Of a DNA stretch of 64,000 nucleotides, positions 11,034-24,240 are shown piece after piece (positions within the stretch are counted from its first letter, which is position 1; each line of letters begins with the position of its first letter). Under the pieces are notes generated by a model. That model saw only the letters and a list, made by a program, of their open reading frames with translations, made no database searches and was not told where the DNA came from. This DNA comes from Toxonevra muliebris (Eukaryota > Arthropoda > Insecta > Diptera > Pallopteridae). Where the stretch lies: positions 72,595,235 through 72,659,234 of the forward strand of contig OY829326.1 of assembly GCA_963691655.1 (NCBI GenBank), read 5' to 3'. A program made the translations under genes and the position numbers.

Positions 11034-13738
11034 AAATGAGGTTAATTCGGATCGATGTATATAATCGATCGGATCGATTTTGTTTTGCTAATAACTTTTC
11101 TTTGGTATTTTTTAAAATTTCGTCTTTTTTCGAAACCAACGAAAATTATTGTCTCTTTCTAATGGTATCAACACTTATCTATACATTTATTAGTGTAATT
11201 ACAATTTTATTCCAGAAGATCCAGAAGTGCTACATTATATATCAATTTAAAGAGCTTGACGAATAGGTTAGCCAAAAATTATCAGATTTAAAATCGGTTT
11301 AGCCAATTCCAAAATATTAGCGTCCGAAGTTCTTTAAAATTCACTCATTGAACAAAGCATTGTATTCATTATTGTAAAAATCATTGCAGTAAATAACATA
11401 TGAGAGAGAGAGAGAAGACATGGGTAACGGCATTTCTCAGAATTATCTGCATACAGTTAAGTTTGCTTTGCGAAAATCGATTCGAATTACCCTCATTTGC
11501 GTTACAAGGTAACTCTATCCTTGTTCAACATGAATGTTAAGTATTCTATGATTAACCGTTAACTTTCTAGCTCATAATCGTACATAGTTTTTCTTAAAAT
11601 TATTATTCTCGTACAAACTACTAATATTGGATTCTCCTGAATTAACAATCCTTTTCATAAATATCCTTTAATTTACAAATTTTGTTGTCTGATATTTGTA
11701 GTTTAATCTTGGGATCCAACTGTCAACTTTCGGTATTAGCTGTCAGTTTTAAATTATACCGACACTCCTTCGGATTGTTGTCAAATTGAGGAGCAATTGG
11801 AATGACATATTGCAGTTTCACATGTTTCACAACAATTTCTTCATGAACTACCAAATTCCGTTTTTAAATTTAACTACGTACGTTTTACTTTAAATTTTCA
11901 AAGAAACCTTAATTTCTTTAATTATACAAAGCAGTAAAACTTAGAAACACAAATGTGTTTTCTAGTATTTCTAATATAATATTCAAAATTTTATTGCACA
12001 CTGTAAATGCAATTGGAAAAAGGGACACGACAAGCTTTTGCTCTTCTCGAGAAACAAAAAAGTTGTGGTAAATAGTTACCAGTGTTGCATTACACACGCA
12101 ACAGCATTGCAGCTAATTTCAAACAAACAGCAAAATTCCATGTACTGTAATAGCAACAATTTTGCACAGCAATGTGCAATGGCAATGAAATGCGAGATGA
12201 CAGCAGGTGGCAAAGTAACAAAACTTGCAACACACAGCGAATGTTTTTATGTTTTTGATAGCAAATGTGCACTACTTCATGCTACTATTACAAGCTACAA
12301 TTTTATGTACAAATATGTGTATGTGTGTGTGTGTGGATGTGTTTTTGTGTGCATGCACCACTTGTAAGATGAAGTATTTAAAGCACGGCAAGGAATGTCA
12401 TCGAACGAAATGTCATCGAAATGTGTATGAGAGTAAACATAAAAAGGATTCTCATTTTGCAACCAGTAACGCAGTAACGGAGACGGAAATGATGCACAGA
12501 AAATGACGATGGCGTTGATGATGCAGACACAGAAACAGATACTAATACAGACACATTACGTGCCTTGAATTAAAAATGACGATACTGATGGAGCAACACT
12601 GGCAGTGATATTGACAGTGTTGTCTCACTCATTGCGTAAATGTCGTTACATTCGCTGTCGTTACAATAAGTGGACTTTAAAATTTTATATTCTGCTGTAA
12701 CGTGATTTTTCTTATTCGTAACCACAAATCACGAGAGCGGATTGTTGGCGCTGGCTGCCCGCGACTAGTGACTTCAAGCTCAAGTTTAGTAAGTAGCGCC
12801 GAAATGAAAAAAAATTTAAACTGTTTTCTATGCAAACAAGACACAATAAGCGATTATTTCAAAATAGTAAGTGATTCACTTAAATTTGCGTAATATTTCT
12901 GGGTTTTTTTTTTGTTGAAAAAATAAAAAGTGGCTATTGTTAAAACGTACATAGAAGATCGAAGAAAAAAAACTTTCTTTTCTCCAAAAAACTACACAAA
13001 AAATAAAAAAAAAAAGTATAACAAGCGCAACAATGTTTATAACAACAGCAGCAATTGTTGTTCCGGTTTATTCACAAACATTTTTCATTGTTTTAAATGA
13101 CAATTTCCGACAGGAAAGTTCACACAAAGTGTTAATTTTTTAATGTCCATTTATTTTTTTTTCCCATATACCCAAATTTTTAAAAATTTTTATGCGCACT
13201 TCATACAAATTTCTGCACTATTTTCTTGTTAATTTGTTTTATTTTTTATTGGATTTTCCTGCTTTTCACTTTTTCTTTCTTTTTATAATATTTTTTTTTT
13301 TTTGCTTGGTTTTTGTTGTAGTTTTATTTTTTGCTTTTGCCTTTTGTTCACGTAACTTACACTTTTGCTTTCGTTTCCTGTGTTTTGTTGCTCGCGCGCG
13401 TGTTTATTTCGTTTTGACTTGCCCGCTTCAAGTTTGGTTTACATTTGGCATAAACCAAGTTTAATGAATTTGATTTTGATCCGTGGTTCGTTGGCTTGTT
13501 CAAAACTAAAAACTCCACTCTTGTAGAGCCGTATGCTTCAATTTGAGTTAAAACTCAATTTAAATGAGAGTTACACATTTTGACATTCATTTATTAACTC
13601 ATTTTGAGTTATATGCAAGAAGTAATGTTAAAGTTGTTGTAGGAATTAGCAACTAGTTCACATTTTAGTGAAACATGATTTGGATTGTACTAGGTGTTGC
13701 CTTCATGATTGTGTCTAGAAGTTTCTAGAAGAAAACTA
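11034..13738. other. Non-coding stretch, no gene recognised
   Basis: Mostly unique-looking AT-rich sequence. It has a short (GA)n tract near 11402-11415, a (TG)n-rich stretch near 12315-12350, and a pyrimidine-rich zone at 13140-13420. The part from 12000 to 12700 is less AT-rich, lacks recognisable transposon traits and could be regulatory. Open frames of 60-110 codons here show no domain-like composition. Confidence 0.4.
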
Positions 13739-13874
13739 TTAACCCATTAAGGACGAGCGGGAACCAAAGTAGATAGATCAAGAAAGTAACTGGATAAAAA
13801 ATTGTTTTTGAACCTGGCTCAGGAACGGCTCAGCGACAAAGTGCCATATGGCACCGCTAGGCATTACTGGTTAA
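13739..13874 (+). mobile_element. 136-bp TTAA MITE, copy 1
   Basis: TTAA at both ends (13739-13742 and 13871-13874) brackets termini CCCATTAAGGACGAGCGG and, reverse-complemented from the right, CCAGTAATGCCTAGCGGT, an imperfect inverted repeat. Near the right end is a perfect 14-bp palindrome, GTGCCATATGGCAC, at 13841-13854. A second copy in the opposite orientation lies at 50002-50139. The size, TTAA and CC...GG ends fit a piggyBac-type miniature element. Confidence 0.75.
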
Positions 13875-14242
13875 GGTAAATGGCTAGAAAAAGAAGAGAA
13901 GAAAAACAGAAAAAGTACAAAAGAGATTTTAAGCGTAGCTCGGGTATAGCCTTTCCATGATAAAATCATAATGCTAACTGAGCTTAAAAATTCTGGAAAT
14001 CGAAGCAAAATGTACAACGATTTTGGAAATTTGTTTACTGACCGTTGGGTTGTTACACTGCGGTATTCGATGTAAGAAAGTACTGTGTTCGCCTGATATC
14101 TTCCGTAAATTTGAAGATATCTGGCAGAAATTTTGCACAAATATTTTTTCATCAACAGGTGGGCCAGTTCGAAGATATGTAAAATTGGATAAAAAGAAAA
14201 CTTTGATTTTGAACAAATTAAAAACGAACAAAGTTTTTTTAA

Positions 14243-14963
14243 TTAAGGGGGTATTCTACCAGAGATGATCCGAAAAATCGATTTTTGTTAATTTAATATT
14301 TTTGATGTAGACAACGAGTTTTATGAGAAAGAAGAGTGGTCCTGGAATCGCTGATTAACTGTAAGTTACATTATTTGTTTGTAAATCGTTTTAAACTCGT
14401 TTTTCTCGAAACCATTTTTTTCGGGACGGTGGACACAGTTCACAAAAAACCACTTGTCCAATTGACTTGAAATTTTACAATGTTACTAAACAAATGTATA
14501 GGTATGGCCTTATTTAGGATTATGGTGAAAGCATTTGTTTAACTAATGTTTTTAATGCAAAATTTAAACAAAAACAAGGCAAAAAATCGTCATTTTTTTT
14601 CAAACGTCTGATTTAAATTGAAGAAAATTGCAATTAAAAATTAAATTTTTCTCTTATTCCCTAGATGAGGCGATAGCAGGAGGTCTCACGATTACAAAAT
14701 GGATTACATTTTGTGTTTCAGAATATTTAAACCGGAGATATCATGCCCACCATGGAACAACTATTTTCGGCAGGCTCAAGTTCGAGGCTTAGAATGAACC
14801 ATTATTAACAAAGATATTTTTAATTTTAAAAACGAAAATTATTGTTCAAAACCTGTAGAAAAACTTGCAAAAAACTTCGAATAAAAGTATTGAAAAGCTT
14901 TTCATTTACAACGATTTGAAAACATCGATATTTCGCACCATCTCGGGTAGAATACCCCCTTAA
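14243..14963. mobile_element. TTAA element X (GGGGGTATTCTACC ends)
   Basis: TTAA at 14243-14246 and 14960-14963 flanks a 713-bp body. The left end is GGGGGTATTCTACCAGAGATG-like and the right end, reverse-complemented, is GGGGGTATTCTACCCGAGAT, 21 bp with one mismatch. There is no coding capacity. Its right-hand TTAA is also the left-hand TTAA of element Y. Confidence 0.8.
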
Positions 14964-16304
14964 GGGGACATTCCAGTTTAAAATTAGAAAAAATAGACTT
15001 TTTGGGTAATTTTTTTAAAAAACTATGATATTTTATTACTTGTATTGAAGAACAACAAAAAAAATAGTTTTGACCACTTTTAACCCAAGATGGCGGCGGT
15101 AGAGGGCATCTCCAAAAAGTCAATATTAGTTGGTAGAATGGATTCTGAGTTTCCTAATAATAAACTGAAAAAGATTTTGTTCACAATACATTTTACTATA
15201 CGCTGAATCACAGAAACCTGAAATTTTTTCTTTCCCCATTTTTTAGGATCTTTTTTCTCCACAAAACGAAATAAACACATGGTTTTACTTGGAATTTCTC
15301 TTATAGAAAAAAGGGCGAAGGGAATATTCCAATTTTTGAGGATTTGCTTATAGCCATGATGATAATGAATCAAACGCATTTCGGTTTTTCAAAATCAGTT
15401 AAGTAGAACTCGTGATATCAGTCCTACCAGTAAAAAAAAATATATTATTTGGAGAAATACGCATTTACAACTATTTTTATACAAATTTTTACGTTCAAAA
15501 ACTGAAAAAATGTTTTTTTCGTACAAATTACTTTTAGTTAGCCATCCCTGGTGCATATTGAAGGTCTTCAAGTTCTTTTTTAGATGCTCTGATTGGGCCA
15601 GTTTCTCGCTGTACGTGCTTCTTTAGAATGTTCGCCGCTTCTTCTGTTGACTTGAGCTTGTATTGCTCAAGTCTATTCTCAACGTCCGAAAACGTACTTT
15701 TTGATGATTTTGATAGAAAAAAGTATTCTGAATATCAGTTTTTGAAACTTCAAAATGGAGGCTCAAAGATGGCGAACAATTTTTTTTTTTGAATTGATCT
15801 GATTAACTTCAATCTCGTCACACAGGGGCTTTCGGGGTCGCTGATTACGAATTTGGCATCAGATTTTGAAAATGAAAAATATCGGATCAAATATGGCTGA
15901 AGAATTAAAAACAAAATTATTCGTACTTGCATGAAACCCATTACTAGGGGACCTTTGGGGTCACTGATTACGAAATTAATTCCAGACTTGTAATCAGCGA
16001 CCAGACTTGTAAAACCCCCGAATAACGTGTTTCAAGCAAATCCGTTGAACTTGAAAAATAGCCGACCATACTGAATCCGTTATTTTGAGTTTTGAAAATC
16101 CAATTCCTTATCAGCGTTTTCTGAAACCCTCGAGTAATGAGTTTCAAGCAAATTGGATCAACTTTTATGAATTCTGCCACCAGCGACTTCGAATTTTCCA
16201 CTAATATTTTAGGACAGTATTCTTGAAACTATAAGGAAACCAAAAATCAAAAAAACAAACAAAAATCGATGTTCTTCAAATTTTAAACTGGAATGTCCCC
16301 TTAA
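14960..16304. mobile_element. TTAA element Y (GGGGACATTCCAG ends)
   Basis: TTAA at 14960-14963 and 16301-16304 flanks a 1337-bp body with perfect 22-bp inverted repeats beginning GGGGACATTCCAGTTTAAAA. The interior has no intact transposase. It carries imperfect internal repeats around 15825-16200, where the phrases GGGGTCxCTGATTACGAA and GTTTCAAGCAAAT each occur twice. It abuts element X, sharing one TTAA. Confidence 0.8.
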
Positions 16305-18953
16305 TAAAGTGTACTTTACAATAATTACAAAAAGTGGAGATACTCTCCACATATTTCATAATGTTACAACACTCTCATTAGAAAAAAAATATCCGTTGCG
16401 ATTCCCGATTCTTATGGAGTTACCCATAAGCATGTCAAAGGCTTCATATAGCATCCCTAAGAGATGAAAGAGGGATGGTTGATTTATGGTATCTGAGGAA
16501 TGTGTTTTACTTTTTGTTGATAAACATCTTTCTCTTAGTTATGAAATAAGTAGATGTTAAAATAACTGGAGTTACAATACCAAAAACATTTGCATTTCTC
16601 TCGGATATACAAAAATTAGTGAGAATCGCAACCGTGATTGTGAAAATCTGTGTACAGGGTCAAAGTCGGTGACCCCTGAATTAAACTTAAAAACTTATTC
16701 ATTAGCCATTTGATATTATTTTACTGTTATAAAGTGTGATTACACAAACTTGAAGTAACTTTAAAATGGGTCTGCTACTTATTTTATGTGCCTACATATA
16801 AACTCATCTGCTCGCTGCTACTCACAACACTTTCCAGACGACCCAACTATTGAGTTGAACTCATATTTATTTTGTATTCAAACTTAGGCAACTCTGCTTG
16901 CGTTTACTTTACCGGCTTTTTGCTTTGCACTCAAATCGGTAAAAATAAAAATGCTAATTCACTCCGCTCCTATTAATTTAAATGTTAGCTGTCTGCTTTG
17001 TTGGTTTGTTTGTTGGCATTTTGATTATTACGTTACTAAATTTTTGCTATTATTTAAATTGGAAGGCACATATTAACATAATTTGTTTAAAATTTACAAC
17101 TACTCGTGCACTCACTAAACGAAAAAGAAAAATGCTTAAATCGCTGAACCGCATCCAAAGTCGTAGCTCTTGAAACTCAACTTACTATGACTGACTGGGA
17201 GGAGAAAGTTGCAACTTACTATATAAATTACTACAAAGACGACGACGATGCTGTTACTCTTGCTGTTACTGGTAACGATGACGACAATAATGACTGTAAT
17301 GCTTTTTACTACTACATCCAACGTTGGCTATGCTGCTAAGCTTTGTTGCTTGTGCCATATGGGAGTGTGCACGAATGCAGAAAAAAAATTAAGTAATATT
17401 TGCGGCTTTAAACTTGTTTACTACTACATACTTTTGCTTCATCATCTTCTTATTTTTCTTCTACTTCACGCTGTCTTCAATATTATTGTAATAATAATTT
17501 CCACTGTTTTCTCCTCAGCCAGCCGTCGCCGCCACATTTCGAGGTATGAGGTAACTCTAGTTTGGCGGTCAACGAAAGCGAATTTAGGCGTTTGGCGTTT
17601 AGGTGTCTTTTTTCCTGCTTCTTTGCTATCGATGCTATTCGTTTTGTTTTGCGTTTTTGGTTAGCAAAATGTGTGGTAAAAAGCTATAATGCATAAGGTG
17701 ATAATAAATATTTATATGTGTTTATGAAATTGGGACATTGACTGCGTTTAGCGTTTTTCTTGTTTTTATTTTGGTTTGCATGATATGTATGTATGTTTGT
17801 ATGTATGCATGTGTGTGTGTTTGTTTCTGATTATGTGAATGTGTTTTACTTTTCAGTGTATTCGTTGTGTCATTTTTGAGTTTTGCCGTTTATTTTATTG
17901 TTTATTTTTGACATTTATTTGGTTTAAATACATATTAATACTATTTTTTCACTTACGTATTTATTTGTTTATTCAACTTTTATTTGGGATTTTTTTTTGC
18001 AAAATCGTTACCTATAATTGTGATTAATTTTGAGATTTTGTAATTTTATTACTAATTCGGTATGATGGTAGCAGCACACACTTGTTTCTGTGATATTTAG
18101 TGCATGATAATAGCTTGAAATGAATGAGTGTTGGCGGTAAAATCATCTTCTTAAGGTTGCGACCTTAATATTAGAGCTATATATTTATTTATTGTTTAAT
18201 TAATTGAAATTATAGATAGGTGAAATTCTTATATAGGAAGGGGCCAAATGCGAATTGAATTAAATGTTTTTATTAAAACTACTGACATCTGGAAGAAGAA
18301 TGCAATTTAATTTTGAAAATTTTGGAGTCGTAATTTTTGTTTCCAAAAGGCCTTTTTTATGATATAGTCAATACACTCCTGGGCTCACCTTTCTTCACTA
18401 GTCTATCCCAACTATCATCCATAAATATTAAGGACATAGCTGTATTTGTTATGGAATCTGTTCATAACGATGCAAAATTCGAAATTCCTTCTTTTTTAAC
18501 ACAATTTGGATTCTTAAAGTGTTTAGAATACGTGGGTGAAAGGATATTTTCGTATCTAAATTATTTTATAATTTACAGCCTGTTGAGCAGTCAGAAAGTG
18601 ATTTTTGTCCAAAATTTATTCAGAAATATTTGGTTCATCCGTTGAAGCGACAAGAAAACAGGGCAAAAAAATAGGAGTTTTTCAAACGACTGGCATTTTG
18701 TTACTCAGTCGTTTTTAGAAAACGAAAAACTATAAGACCTTAAAATTAAGTTTAGCTTAATAATTTGTAACCCGTTTTTATTTCAAATGAACTGGCAAGG
18801 CTGTGGGACGCTCCGCGCAGATTAAAACATGCCATGCATGGAGCCATTTCGGATTTTTTTTTATACATAAAACTGATTTCCAAAAGTATTTATTTTTTAT
18901 TTAAAAAAAAAATTCCGAAGTCAATGATGTTTTCATGCCTCTTGCCTCCCCTT
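16305..18953. other. Non-coding stretch, no gene recognised
   Basis: Unique-looking sequence with (TATG)n and (TG)n tracts near 17785-17825 and T-rich runs. The zone 16700-17700 is the least repeat-like and could hold regulatory DNA. I found no splice-compatible coding exons. Confidence 0.4.
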
Positions 18954-20036
18954 CAGGGCCGTAGCCAGAAATTTTTTTAGGGGGGGGAGGGTTGGGGTTT
19001 CATATTCATAAATAATTTTTATCAAACTGATTTTTAAATACAATAAATTAAATCGATGATACATTTGATAAACCCTAACAAACAAAACAAAATTAAAATT
19101 TTAGGAAAAATTTTCCGATTTTTTTTAATCTTAACCTCAAAAAAATGGCCAAAAGTTGCAAAAAGTTCACAGAATAATCAAATTAAATTTTTTCAAATAA
19201 ATATTAATCAATGTGCATTCTATTGCATTTTTTTTATGGTGAGGGACATAATTTCATTAACTCGTTGACTTCCCACTACTGATGATGTACCCAACCTCAA
19301 AAAAATTACCAAAAATAGTACAGGCTCATTTTTTTCAAATTATCATCATTGGGAATCTGAGCCATTATCTATGATAAGGAACCCGGATGAGGTTGGCTTA
19401 TATTCCCTAAATTCTTGAGGTCACAGCATTAAAAGAGATCTTTCTAGTCGTGGTGCTCTGAGCAATAATGCGTTAAAAATTAATTATACTTTAAGATTGC
19501 CTCCTAAAACTGCATGGGTTTTGCTAATAAGATGGAGTTTTTGCGAAAGAATTTTTCACGTCGAACACGAATCTGAGGTCAAAAATTTCTCATCACGTCA
19601 CGTTTTAGGAAAAAAATGGGGTTCAAGCAAGTAAAATTACACTTAGAAGGATCCGTTATTTTTTTCTATTTTTATTAATTTTTAAACTTTTCAAAGTGAT
19701 TCAGAACGAAACTTTAAATCAAAAAAAGTTACTGACCTAGAAAAACTATGAATTCTAGAGTGCTCAGTATCACCTTATCTTTTTGAATCCGTAGTCAAAC
19801 CTCATGACGAAGAAAACCAATCAGATTTGATCGCATAGTGTAACTAAGATTTCTAATTTATTTTTTATATTTGACTTTTTAGAAAAAAAAACCGATGGAA
19901 GTAAAAAATATCGTTAAATAGATTTTATATTTACTTTTTTTTCCATCCATTGGCAATTAATCTCAAAAATTCGAATAAAGTTTCCACATTTCGGGGGGGT
20001 CAGAACCCCCAAAACCTCCCCCTAAATACGGCCTTG
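18954..20036. mobile_element. hAT-type non-autonomous element with perfect 8-bp target duplication
   Basis: The left end is CAGGGCCGTAGCCAG and the right end, reverse-complemented, is CAAGGCCGTATTTAG. Both are followed by poly-G tracts (GGGGGGGG at about 18981 and the GGGGGGG/CCCCC pair near 19995). The octamer CTCCCCTT occurs immediately outside both ends (18946-18953 and 20037-20044), an exact 8-bp duplication as made by hAT transposases. The interior is AT-rich without a transposase frame. Confidence 0.85.
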
Positions 20037-20044
20037 CTCCCCTT

Positions 20045-21879
20045 AATATTGATATTTTTACATAGACACAATAAGTTTTCGCATACAAAACAATACTGCA
20101 TCATATAAATATATGCACAGTAGTTTCTATGTGCATGTAAGTATGTATGCATAAATATTTAATATCATATCAACATTCACACGCATCTAACTATTTATGT
20201 ATTTACTATGAAACACAATTTATTATTTGCCAAGAAAACCAAAACACACACACACACATATACACAGACAAAAGCAAATGACTAGACCAACAAACGCCTT
20301 TATTGACATTCTAATAAAAATGTCCTGTCGAATGAGTACAAAACGATTTATTAAAATACTTACACATGCATACATCCATACATGTGTAGAGAATATTCGA
20401 AAGGACATTTTGATGATATGAGTAATTTGCTTTCTGGATTTAATGGTCAAGCGTAACTAAGGACAGATGATGATGATGATAATAATATCTACTGATGTCG
20501 TTGTCGATGAAGGCTATGACTATGACTATGAAAGCGAAAGAAGAATGACGGAGACTAGTTGTAGTTTATACAATAACGTAGAGCATAAAGCCAAAAATAA
20601 AGGAACAAACAAAAAAAAACCAGAATTTGGAACGGAAACGGAAGAAAGACTGTAATCTGTCATTTCGCAAAAACCAAAAGTAATAAATGAGTTGAGAAGG
20701 ACTAGAACACAGCAGCAATGAATAAATGAATGATGCAGAGGTACGCGTATGCATGTGTGTGTAACTACTACTACTACATTTAATAATAGCAGCAAATATA
20801 ATTTATATTACGTCTAAAGGATATCATCATAATTCAACAGCAGCAAGTTATTTTATGTTATATTGTATTAATATGTATGCATGTAATAATGGTCACTATA
20901 GTAGTGGTCGTAATAATATATGTATGTATGTATGTATGTGATATTGCTTTGCTTTTGTGTGATAGCAATAATGTTTTCTTCTTCATTTTTATTTTGGTTA
21001 CAACTACAAAATGTCAACATAAAAAAAGGTGCAGTATACATATGCATACATGCCAACAGGCTTTTAATAACAATTTTAATAGTGTCCTTGTATATTCTAA
21101 TATTAATATTAAACGCAGGACACAAAAATATTTGATGTCTATGTTGATGTCCCTCATGATGTTCAAACGTTAATTTTCCGGAGAAAAATGTTACCATTCT
21201 TCACATTTATCTAACGATTTGATTGAAATGTGTAGAGAGCATTTAATGTTGAATTATTTTCGAAATGATGAAAAAGGATATAATATATCATATATCAAAA
21301 GGATATTATCTTTATGCATTATTAAAATTTTTAACAATTTTCTAAAATTTTTTAGGAAAGTAAGGTTGTTATATGAATTACTATTTCATATTTTCATTCG
21401 TTTAAAATTGCCAACTTTAACTATAAACGTTTCATTATTATGAACATATTTGCCACAGGAAAGGAAAAGTTGGTTTTTATATAAAAAAAAAATACTTATT
21501 ACTTTTGAAATTTAAACATTTTAATAACGACTTAAATACATTGCATTATAGCATTGCCGCTTTGATGGGCATCACTATGGACCTCAAATTATAAGTTTCG
21601 ACAGTTTGCTCCTTCCTATGTTGCTTTAATTATACTTATGATCTAATCCAGTCTCGTCATACTCTGGTCTAAAATGACAAATTAGCTTCTGAAAGCTCTA
21701 AACTATTATATTCTAAACTTAAAACAGTTACCCGTCAGTTCTGCATGTAATCAATTGCCAATCTATCACCAGCTGTGCAGCTAGTCCATACCATTGCTTT
21801 TGTGATCCAGAGATAATAAAAAAATTGGACCAGTTCAATAAGTAGATTCATTCCACACTAACGATATAGCATTTCAAAC
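20045..21879. other. Non-coding stretch with simple repeats
   Basis: Contains a (CA)n tract near 20243-20258, (TATG)n at about 20916-20940, and TACTACTAC near 20767. From 21200 to 21880 it is plain AT-rich sequence. No gene is visible. Confidence 0.4.
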
Positions 21880-22850
21880 AATCGCAATTATAATGTCGTT
21901 GTTTAAGCAATTTTTCAAAGCTTTCTTCTTTACTCACATCCAAAGGAATCCAAATTGTCCTAGGAAGGTGCTGCAAAGATCTGGAGAAGTTGAAGGCATT
22001 CGTAAAAAAATGGAACCAACCAGAATGTTTACGACCAAATCATTGTGCTTCTAGAGTAACATCAAAGCAGCAGGATTCGGTAATAGCATGAGTTTTTGAA
22101 GCCAATTCTACCATTACACTTGAAGCAGCCCAACAGAAACTGAAGCAGAAGGCCACTAATATATCCCGTAGTATAATCCAAAACCGTTTAAATTAATTTC
22201 AAATTGAATTTTAAGCTACCATAACCAAACCCTTACTGACGGCAACACAAACAAAAAAATGACAGGAGTGGGCTGTCGGACATATGGATAATGATTGAAA
22301 CGATGAGGCCTTTACAGACGAATCTTTTTTATGGACGGCAGGTACCATAAAACGTGCATTGTCCATTAAGGGCAGTAAGATGGTTCTGAGATTAGTTAAG
22401 CATCCAGAAAAAGCTCATGTTTGGGGATAATTTGAAAACATAGTTTCGACACGATAATCACGTTTACTAGAAATTTGGATATTCAGTACATAATCCATTT
22501 ATAACAACATAGACTCTTATCTTCTGTCAATAACTGGTTTGTGAAAAGAAATCGAAATTGAGTGCTTTAAGAGGACAGGACCCTAAACATCAAAGTCGCT
22601 TGAGCAGTAAGTGAAAAGAGGAAAATTGGATAAGAATTTCGGACTGCGGCTCTCAATCTTCAGATCCTAGCCACATTGAAAATTTTTAAGCAATTATTAA
22701 GCTTAAGATGAGCAGAGCATTGCCCAATTGAAACGACAGACTAAGTCAAAATGGCGGTGTTTGCCGCAATCGTACGCCGAAAATCTAGAGATGATATGAC
22801 CTCGTATTACCACGAAGTTACTCAAAATTTTGGTAACTAGACAGTATATT
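21880..22850 (+). pseudogene. Tc1/mariner-superfamily transposase relic
   Basis: Conceptual translation across several frames gives blocks in the order of a Tc1-like DD(E/D) transposase. They are NPNCPRKVLQRSGEV-like and later FTDESFLWTAGTIKRA, KGSKMVLRLVKHPEKAHVWG, and near the end a DPSHIEN block followed by WRCLP and ENLEM. FTDES carries the second catalytic Asp region and HxEN-type the third acidic region; this assignment is from family knowledge. Many frameshifts and stops make it inactive. I could not locate its terminal inverted repeats. Confidence 0.65.
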
Positions 22851-24240
22851 GATATCTCAGCACATTGGACAAAGAAATGTTTAAAAATAATGTGGAATTT
22901 TTGTTTTTATTAGGGCATTTTTTGAAGGACTTAGGCCGTACACGCTCTTGCTGAAAAGACTGTACATACCGGAAAATTTCATTCAAGGTTTCCTAAATGA
23001 TTTTTTATTACGTTTGGTTATGTTTTGTGTTGAGCTCACCCCGAGCTAATTATCCAACCTCTCGTGAATTTTTACAGATTTCACTCTGCAACAATTTTCT
23101 GGTCATCGTTTCGGGCCTCAATGACGCCCATCTCATATGAAAGCACCAGTTAGTGGTAGTGCAACCTTACTTCGGTTTTTTCAAAAATTTTTTATAGTGA
23201 GTGGAAATATCCATATTTTATTCAAAAATAGCATTAAATACTATTAAATTAAGTTTAAATCCACATTTGGGATGAGTTTTACCTTTAAAATCTGCATTGA
23301 AATTGTTTGAAACATCTTTTCTTGGAACATTTTTACCCATTAACTCCTATATATATGAATTTTTTGTTTCTTTTTTCGAGGAACTCCAAAAAGTTCACTT
23401 TAGAAGGGTATTCAAGGATTAAATTATTCAGCAAAAATATTTTCTGAAAAATTTCAATAGGGGTCATCAAGGACAATAAGCGCATACTCCTCAGTTTAGC
23501 CAACATGTTTTTAACCCTACAAACTATACCTTGTTTTTTGTTACGTAAATCTATTAGGTGTTCCTCTTCACCCCACTAACTTCAAAGCGGTATTTCGATA
23601 AACTTCAAAACACCTTATAAATTTAAATTCTGTGTGTGCATTTTGTTTGCCAGCAACATAATTTGTAAGTTTGAGGAACAATATTCTAGAAACTAAGTAG
23701 CCAATTGCTTATACTCAGCTACAATTTGAGCTGTCCAAAATCTTTTCCAATATCATCGGTAGATGGGTTCTACATACTGCAATAGAGAAGCTTGATGATA
23801 GGCGCAGGAAGTGCACTTGTGTCACGTCAGTCCTTCAGCCGCTTCAGGGAAAATTATTATAGTGAAATGCACCTTGGTATGAGACAGCACAAGGTATGAG
23901 ACAATCGATTGTCTTCATCATACAATATCCATATCAGTGTTGAAATTTTAGGTGTAATCGTACCTTTTTGCTCCCTTTTTCATCTTCAAGGTACTTTCGG
24001 CCCTACCGAAGCATTTTAGATACAAAAATCGGACTGTATGTGTTCTTAATAGAGTTGGGAATTTTAGTTTACTTGAGGGATCTGATCTTTTAGTTTATTT
24101 GCCTCTAGTGAACTAGTTCCTTAGTTTACAAACAATTCAAATACATTAGAGGATACATACCTATATACATATGTTAATTATTTATTTTTCAAAACAAACT
24201 TAAAAATATGTTTTTAAAATACAAAGACTAAACACTTTTT
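22851..24240. other. Non-coding stretch with a foldback-arm remnant
   Basis: The part from about 23390 to 23490 resembles the arms of the foldback element at 46942-48507: the phrases AAAAATATTTTCTG and AATAGGGGTCATCAAGGAC correspond to AAAAATATTTGCAAG and ACTAGGGGTCACCAAAGAC there. At 24050-24130 the words TAGTTTACT and GAACTAGTTCC resemble those at 27030-27105, hinting that the LINE at 24241 landed in an older TIR element. The rest is unassigned. Confidence 0.4.

Noticed and set aside
12038..12506. Overlapping frames of about 100 codons near the (TG)n tract
   Set aside because: The composition is random, the frame runs into the microsatellite, and no exon-like splice sites match.
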